Positions 59,169 through 64,000 of a stretch of DNA of 64,000 nucleotides are shown piece by piece. The translations under genes and the position numbers were made by a program. Below the pieces are notes generated by a model. The model was not told where the DNA came from, did no database searches, and saw only the letters and a list, made by a program, of their open reading frames with translations. Each line of letters starts with the position of its first letter. Position 1 is the first letter of the stretch. This DNA is from Zanthoxylum bungeanum (taxonomy: Eukaryota; Streptophyta; Magnoliopsida; Sapindales; Rutaceae): positions 1-64,000 of the forward strand of contig SKCR01037646.1 in the NCBI GenBank assembly GCA_019454045.1. Direction: 5' to 3'.

Positions 59169-62100
59169 TATAATATCCCGAATATTTTCGGAACGGTTAT
59201 GGATAATTTCCGAATTGAAGTTTAGAATTGGAACTGAATGATATTCGGAAATAAGACTTCATGTGTTGAAAAATAGGTTGGAATAGTTTTAAGTGAAGTT
59301 TTGTCCCATTGGAAAACGCGTGGTTTCAAAAATCGATTATGCAGTTTCTGTTTATATCGTTATATTCATAAACCTTTTTTTTTGTCTATAAAAGTAGCAA
59401 ACAAACTCCGATTGAGCTGAATCTTGAACCATTAGACTCTTTTTTCTGAGACGAACAACTTATGTGTTGAACACTTTTCGAAATTCTTAAATGAAGGGCC
59501 TCGATTTTGGGAATTACCGAAATAGTCCATGAAGAAGAACCAAAGTGCAAATTCGTGGGGGCCTATTGGTAATTTTCAGAAACTTTCTATATATACCTAG
59601 AAGTTTATAGAAATTGTGAAAATCATATAATTTCCCTAAATAGCTCACATGACCCCCATCCCCAAATGTGATTTGGACGATGCCTGGTCACGCTGGCATC
59701 CTGCCGACCATCGCTCGTCGGCACGACCTGCCGGAGGGGTGCACCGGTCACCCCCCACCTTGTGGTGGCTGACGATAGCCCCCAGGACTCCGAAAATGGC
59801 AGAAAAAGATAAGAGACGTGCGCGATAATATGTATCCTGATCCCAGCTCGTCGCTTCGTTTCACGTCTGAGCTACCAGCCAAATCGAAGCTCTCAGAGAG
59901 TACTACAAGGTTTTGGTGTCAATTTTACGGAATGACGATTGGTTTCGCGTGAATCGAGAGAGAAAGATTCATATGAATAGCGACCCATGGTGAACAGTAG
60001 CTCCGATCAGAATTTCATCAATTTCAACGTGTTCGTGGGATCGTTTGGAGTCCGTATATGCTCAAAATCTCTGTAAGACCTCCCAATAAAAATTCGCTAA
60101 TTTCAAGTTTATCGTTAAATGTTCGGATATTTCCAGTAGCTTTGTAGAGTAATGTATTCATATAAATTGAATTATTTACGTATTAGTATATTGAATGTGT
60201 ATTTGGTAGAATCCAAGTGAAAATGGAATAAGTTGGATCGATCCGATAGGTTATGTAAGTTTTCGGTTAAAGTGGGTTTTCCGGGTATAAATAAATTTTT
60301 TATCGTAATGATAAATATGAGATATTTATGATAATACGATAATATTTATATAAATCTGGGTAGGTTCAGAGGGTTCAGGACCCTTCTGCAACGTTTGTGA
60401 AAACTTTTTCGAAAGATTTTCCAAAAACACGTAAACCGATGATTCAAGTTATCTAGTGGCCTGAATTAGTTTGTAATGGTATTTTAAGAATAACATAACT
60501 GAAATAATTGAAATCAAACTTAAGTTGGATGTCTCGGAAAGATCCGAAATTTTATCTTAGTTGAATCGGAATTCCGTAAGTTACGATTTTGACAGCATTT
60601 CGCTATTTGTTTTGGCAGACTTGACTAGGACCTGGAACACTCGCGAGACCAGGTAAGTAACTCATGTGATGAATTCTTGAATAATTGATTGGTGTTTTAA
60701 TTATATATATATATATATATTATATATATATATATAAAATTGAATTCTTTATGATAAAAGGAGAATTGATAAGAGATATTCTTGAGAACAAAGTTTGAGG
60801 TTACACATGGTTAGGATAATCGACCACCACATGCATGGAACTTTGTTATTAATATGATATGAAGTGAGATATGAAATGAGCTTATTGTTTATCCGTATGT
60901 TTGAATATACATAAGGGTATGAATCGGTAATGATATGAATGCGTGAATGTAAAGGAATATGTAAAAAGTATAAGTATATGAACATATATTCGTATATGCA
61001 TATGATGTTAAGATATGTATAGGTTGTATTTACAGAATCGGTAAATGGAGCAAATCATGATTTCTGAATTGGCTTTAGTTGATGTAGGTGTATGTGATAT
61101 GATTAAGTTTTTATTGACTTATACATGTGAGTTATTTGTATAGAGATTGAAATAGTTAAATGTGATAAGGAATGAAAATAAGCTAAGCATTTCTTGAATG
61201 TAAATATTTAATTAATAAGCTCTGTATTAAAGGTTTCCAGATAAGAAATATGAAACTAAGTATGTATGATCGGTGATTGAAAAATATGAGGACTGTTAAA
61301 GTTATGACATTTGCATTTGTATTAATATGTATATTCATATGTTTGAAATATATGTATGTTTTTGGATATTTGAATGATGTCTTGGAGTGATTGTCATGGA
61401 TGTACTTGTGTATGAGAAGTCGTGCGATGAGTTTGGTGTATCGTGATATGCATGTATGTATGCATGTTTGATTGGTTGATGTTCTCGTGGTATAGTAATC
61501 GAGCTGGTTATGAATCCGTTCAGATTAAATTCATCTCATACCTATTCTAAAATAGGTAATGAGTCTCGTACGAGCATTGCATGTGTAAGTCAGTAATATA
61601 TGAGTTGTTTGATTATGTACTTTATGATGTATTGGTTGTTATGTGTGCTTCGTGGTTGGTTGCACAATGATTGTATATATGTCTGAGTGTATATATGTGT
61701 ATGATAGAACTTGTAACATATATGGATAGTGTTTGAAACTGATGTGAATATCAAATGTTTTAAAGCGTGTTTGCTAAGTTGTATTGGTATATATGTAGGT
61801 GTAAGAATTCTGAAATTGTGTTTGCATGAATATAAGAGAAATGTGCTATAGTATTTGCAAGTGCATATGAATCCCGAATTTCAAGCTATTTTAAGGTTAT
61901 CGTGGTTAAGGAAAATTAAAGTAAGTTTGTTTGGGTATAAAAGATAGTTTGTAATCGAATAAAAGGAAGTATATTTACTTTATCGATTTGATGTTATTTC
62001 AAAGATGCTTAATTTTAATAAAGTATAATAAATCTGACTCCACGTTCCATATAATGGAAATGGATTCGATGTAAAATGACTTGCTCTGTGCTGTTCGAGA

Positions 62101-62736
62101 TGATAATTTGTGAGCTTTGAATGTTTGTCCAATAAATCGGCATATATGAGAACTTGTCATGGTAAAGTATAAATGGTAATAAAAGTTAAAAAATCTAAAC
62201 TTGAACAATTTAGTAATTCTGATAACTGTTGATATGTTAGATTTATTTGTTTGTTGTATATGTTTGACTTGTTTGTTGTAATACTAGCATGGTTACATAC
62301 TACTTATTTAAAACTCACACCAAACTAGTTTGCTAGTTTTGCAGGTTGGCTTCTAGATTGGTCAACCACGACAGCTTTGGAAGTCATGCTCGAGATACGA
62401 ATCACCCAAGCGGCAGTCACCCTCGCAAGTGTCATGGGAAGAGTTTTAGAGGTCTAGGATTTGTGATCAATATTTTATTTATCGTGTTGAGCACGCTGTT
62501 TGTATATATATTAAGTAAATATTTTAATTGCTTATGATGTTGGAGGCACAGAGCCCTTAAGTATTGATAGATTATATGGGCACAGAGCCCTTAAGATATG
62601 ATTTTGATGAGTTTTGTGTGGACCTGTGATCATTTTATTTGTTTGATATTTTCTTAGATTCCGTTGGATGCTGGACTATAATCCAGGTTGTCCAGTTTTA
62701 GGATACATCATGTCGGATTTTCTGTAAATTATAGAG
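59169..62736 (+). mobile_element. Tekay/Del-like Ty3 LTR, ~3.5 kb, right end uncertain
   Basis: It starts TATAATATCCCGAATATTTT, one base from the TGTAATATCCCGAA start common to this group (G to A). It contains a GC-rich stretch (59640-59780) and long AT-rich sequence. An acceptor-like TTTGCAG lies at 62339-62345, followed by a block with GGCACAGAGCCCTTAAG twice (about 62546 and 62579). No internal region is seen, and the end is masked by the duplication at 62737. The assignment rests on the start sequence and length. Confidence 0.5.
60701..60737. repeat. AT microsatellite
   Basis: This is a nearly uninterrupted (AT)n run with one phase slip at 60720-60721. Confidence 0.93.
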
Positions 62737-62820
62737 ATGGGTCAATCTTATTGTTAATGTCCTAGACATGCCCAAGATATGGGTCAATCTTATTGTTAAT
62801 GTCCTAGACATGCCCAAGAT
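62737..62820. repeat. Perfect 42-bp tandem duplication
   Basis: Two identical units (62737-62778 and 62779-62820) begin ATGGGTCAATCTTATTG. The second contains the start of the palindromic LTR, so the duplication spans an element boundary. Confidence 0.93.
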
Positions 62821-63314
62821 CTCTACAACATGATATTGTGTGTGAATAAATCAAAGAAGTTACGGAAGTACTTACAATGATCGGATGTTGAGATTTCAAA
62901 AATCTTTTCATTTCGGAAGCTCCAAGCTTTGTGTTTGTGTTCCAAACTCAAGGATGAGTTTCCCTATCACCTTCTTTGACTCCTTGAAAGTGCTAGCTTG
63001 AAGAAATTTTAAAACAAATTTCCTTTGGAGAAGAAAAAGCTCTATCATCTCCCATTGTGTGCCGTGAGATTCTTCTTCTCCAAAGGAAATTTTGTTTCAA
63101 AATTTATTCAAGCTAGCACTTCAAGGAGTCAAAGAAGGTGATAGGGAAACTCATCATTGAGTTTGGAACACAAACACAAAGCTTAGAGCTTCCGAAACGA
63201 AAAGATTTTTGAAATCTCAAAATCCGATCATTGTAAGTACTTCCGCAACTTCTTTGATTTATTCATACACAATATCATGTTGTAGAGATCTTGGGCATGT
63301 CTAGGACACTAACA
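62794..63314 (+). mobile_element. Palindromic copia-type LTR
   Basis: TGTTAATGTCCTAGACATG to CATGTCTAGGACACTAACA form the ends of a 521-bp segment. It is followed at 63316 by TGGTATCGGGAG, a tRNA-Met-type primer-binding site. Almost all of it is an inverted repeat, with arms ~62794-63038 and ~63070-63314. The right arm resembles the 3' part of the Copia-3 LTR (GGTGATAGGGAAAC, GAGCTTCC, GATCATTGTAAGTACTTCCG-like parts). The left arm is the same sequence inverted. Confidence 0.7.
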
Positions 63315-64000
63315 ATGGTATCGGGAGAGAGAGGAAATAGAGAGATTTGTTCTAGGAACAAATTATTATATATCCATCCGCATATCATTATTAATTTTAT
63401 TTTACGCCTTATTATGCTTTTAGAATGCATGCTTAAGGGTGTATAATGAGACCTAATCAAATATAATAAATTGGTTGCCAATTTACGCGAAAAACCCTCA
63501 CTCAAATATTAAGCGTTTTCCTTCCATTGAGTGGTTCTTTCTCAAGATCCAAGATTGGCATTGGTTTGTTGGCCAAAGTCAAGATCAATGTCAATCGCGG
63601 ATGTGTTTGAACCACGAAGGCTTTGTTATATATCATATGTCTTGGGCAGTTGTGACTTGTTGGCCAAAGTCAATGTCACTTCTTGTTCATCGACATAGAT
63701 TACGAAGCTTTCCTACTGTCAATAGGTTGCGCTTAACTGGAATCATTAAACTTGTTGAGCCAAAGCCAAAGCTTAGTTGATTCAGAGGAAAAAGGTTAGG
63801 AAATATATTGGATATATTTACATATATTGGATATATGTTTCAGACTTGGAAGTCCACCTACCGGATCTAGGAATTGGATGGGATCCAATTGATCTTATAG
63901 ATCTACCTTGTTAATTTTCATACAGCTTGTTGACCAAAGTCAAGGTTGTGTGTTATTTAACGGGATCCTACCTCACTAGGAAACTAGGTTTCCCGAGTAC
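63315..64000 (+). mobile_element. 5' leader of a copia-type element related to Copia-3 (cut by the window)
   Basis: After the primer-binding site the sequence matches 28190-28870 in reverse, ending with the shared GGGATCC and GAAACTAGGTTTCCCGAGTAC-like region. Three TTGTTGGCCAAAGTCAA-type motifs lie near 63567, 63658 and 63927. The ORF at 63475-63780 is not supported as Gag. Confidence 0.7.

Noticed and set aside
63475..63780. 101-codon ORF as start of Gag
   Set aside because: It overlaps the repeated leader motif; the related Copia-3 region shares only the last ~18 residues, and no Gag motif is present.

Overview
The window looks like a gene-poor, retrotransposon-packed stretch of a dicot-like plant nuclear genome. 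The evidence is Ty1/copia and Ty3/gypsy elements with tRNA-Met-type primer sites, CACTA and hAT debris, AT-rich spacers, and one plant-specific QALGGH C2H2 zinc-finger gene. I cannot name the species. Nearly all coding traces are broken TE polyproteins. The only gene that looks intact is the zinc-finger gene at 38887-39513. A second cellular-type sequence, a LONELY GUY (LOG)-like cytokinin-activating enzyme copy at 50093-50744, is frameshifted and lies inside an LTR retrotransposon.

Left nest (1-~34.8 kb). Copia-2 (+) is the host, visible at 18939-22277 and 32270-33062, with its 3' LTR starting at 33063. A coding-poor Ty3 element on the minus strand (Gypsy-A) sits in its 5' part: partial 3' LTR 2435-3296, internal region 3297-6695, split 5' LTR 6696-7041 plus 17404-18938. 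The left LTR of Gypsy-A was hit by a Tat/Athila-like element, of which 1-2434 is the 3' end. Its right LTR was hit by Copia-1 (7042-17398, target duplication GTGAC). The 5' LTR of Copia-1 carries a CACTA fragment (~8690-9299). Independently, Copia-3 (minus, 22278-32269, target duplication TGGTT) split the reverse transcriptase of Copia-2.

Middle (~34.8-41 kb). This is AT-rich spacer with small palindromic motifs, a T44 tract and probable old LTR debris. The SUPERMAN/TAC1-like zinc-finger gene has a TATA box and a short leader.

Right nest (40989-~59168). Copia-4 (+) is the host, split twice. A Tat-like element (45050-53706, target duplication GCTAT) was the first interruption along the sequence. 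It has lost nearly all of gag-pol and carries the LOG-like copy, followed by three neighbouring tandem-repeat arrays just before its 3' LTR. The second is a solo Ty3 LTR (54941-57791, target duplication GCCAT/GCTAT) of the Gypsy-A family, itself carrying a 952-bp hAT MITE (8-bp target duplication CTTAGATC). The 3' LTR of Copia-4 is cut by a long Tekay/Del-like LTR (59169-~62736). The window ends in another copia-type element (62794-64000) whose first LTR is an almost complete ~245-bp-arm palindrome.

The elements do not form a pathway. The layout records successive insertions, gene capture, repeat amplification and decay. The parts most worth following up are the LOG-carrying element with its repeat arrays, the covarying hairpin repeats in the Gypsy-A LTR family, and the palindromic LTR.
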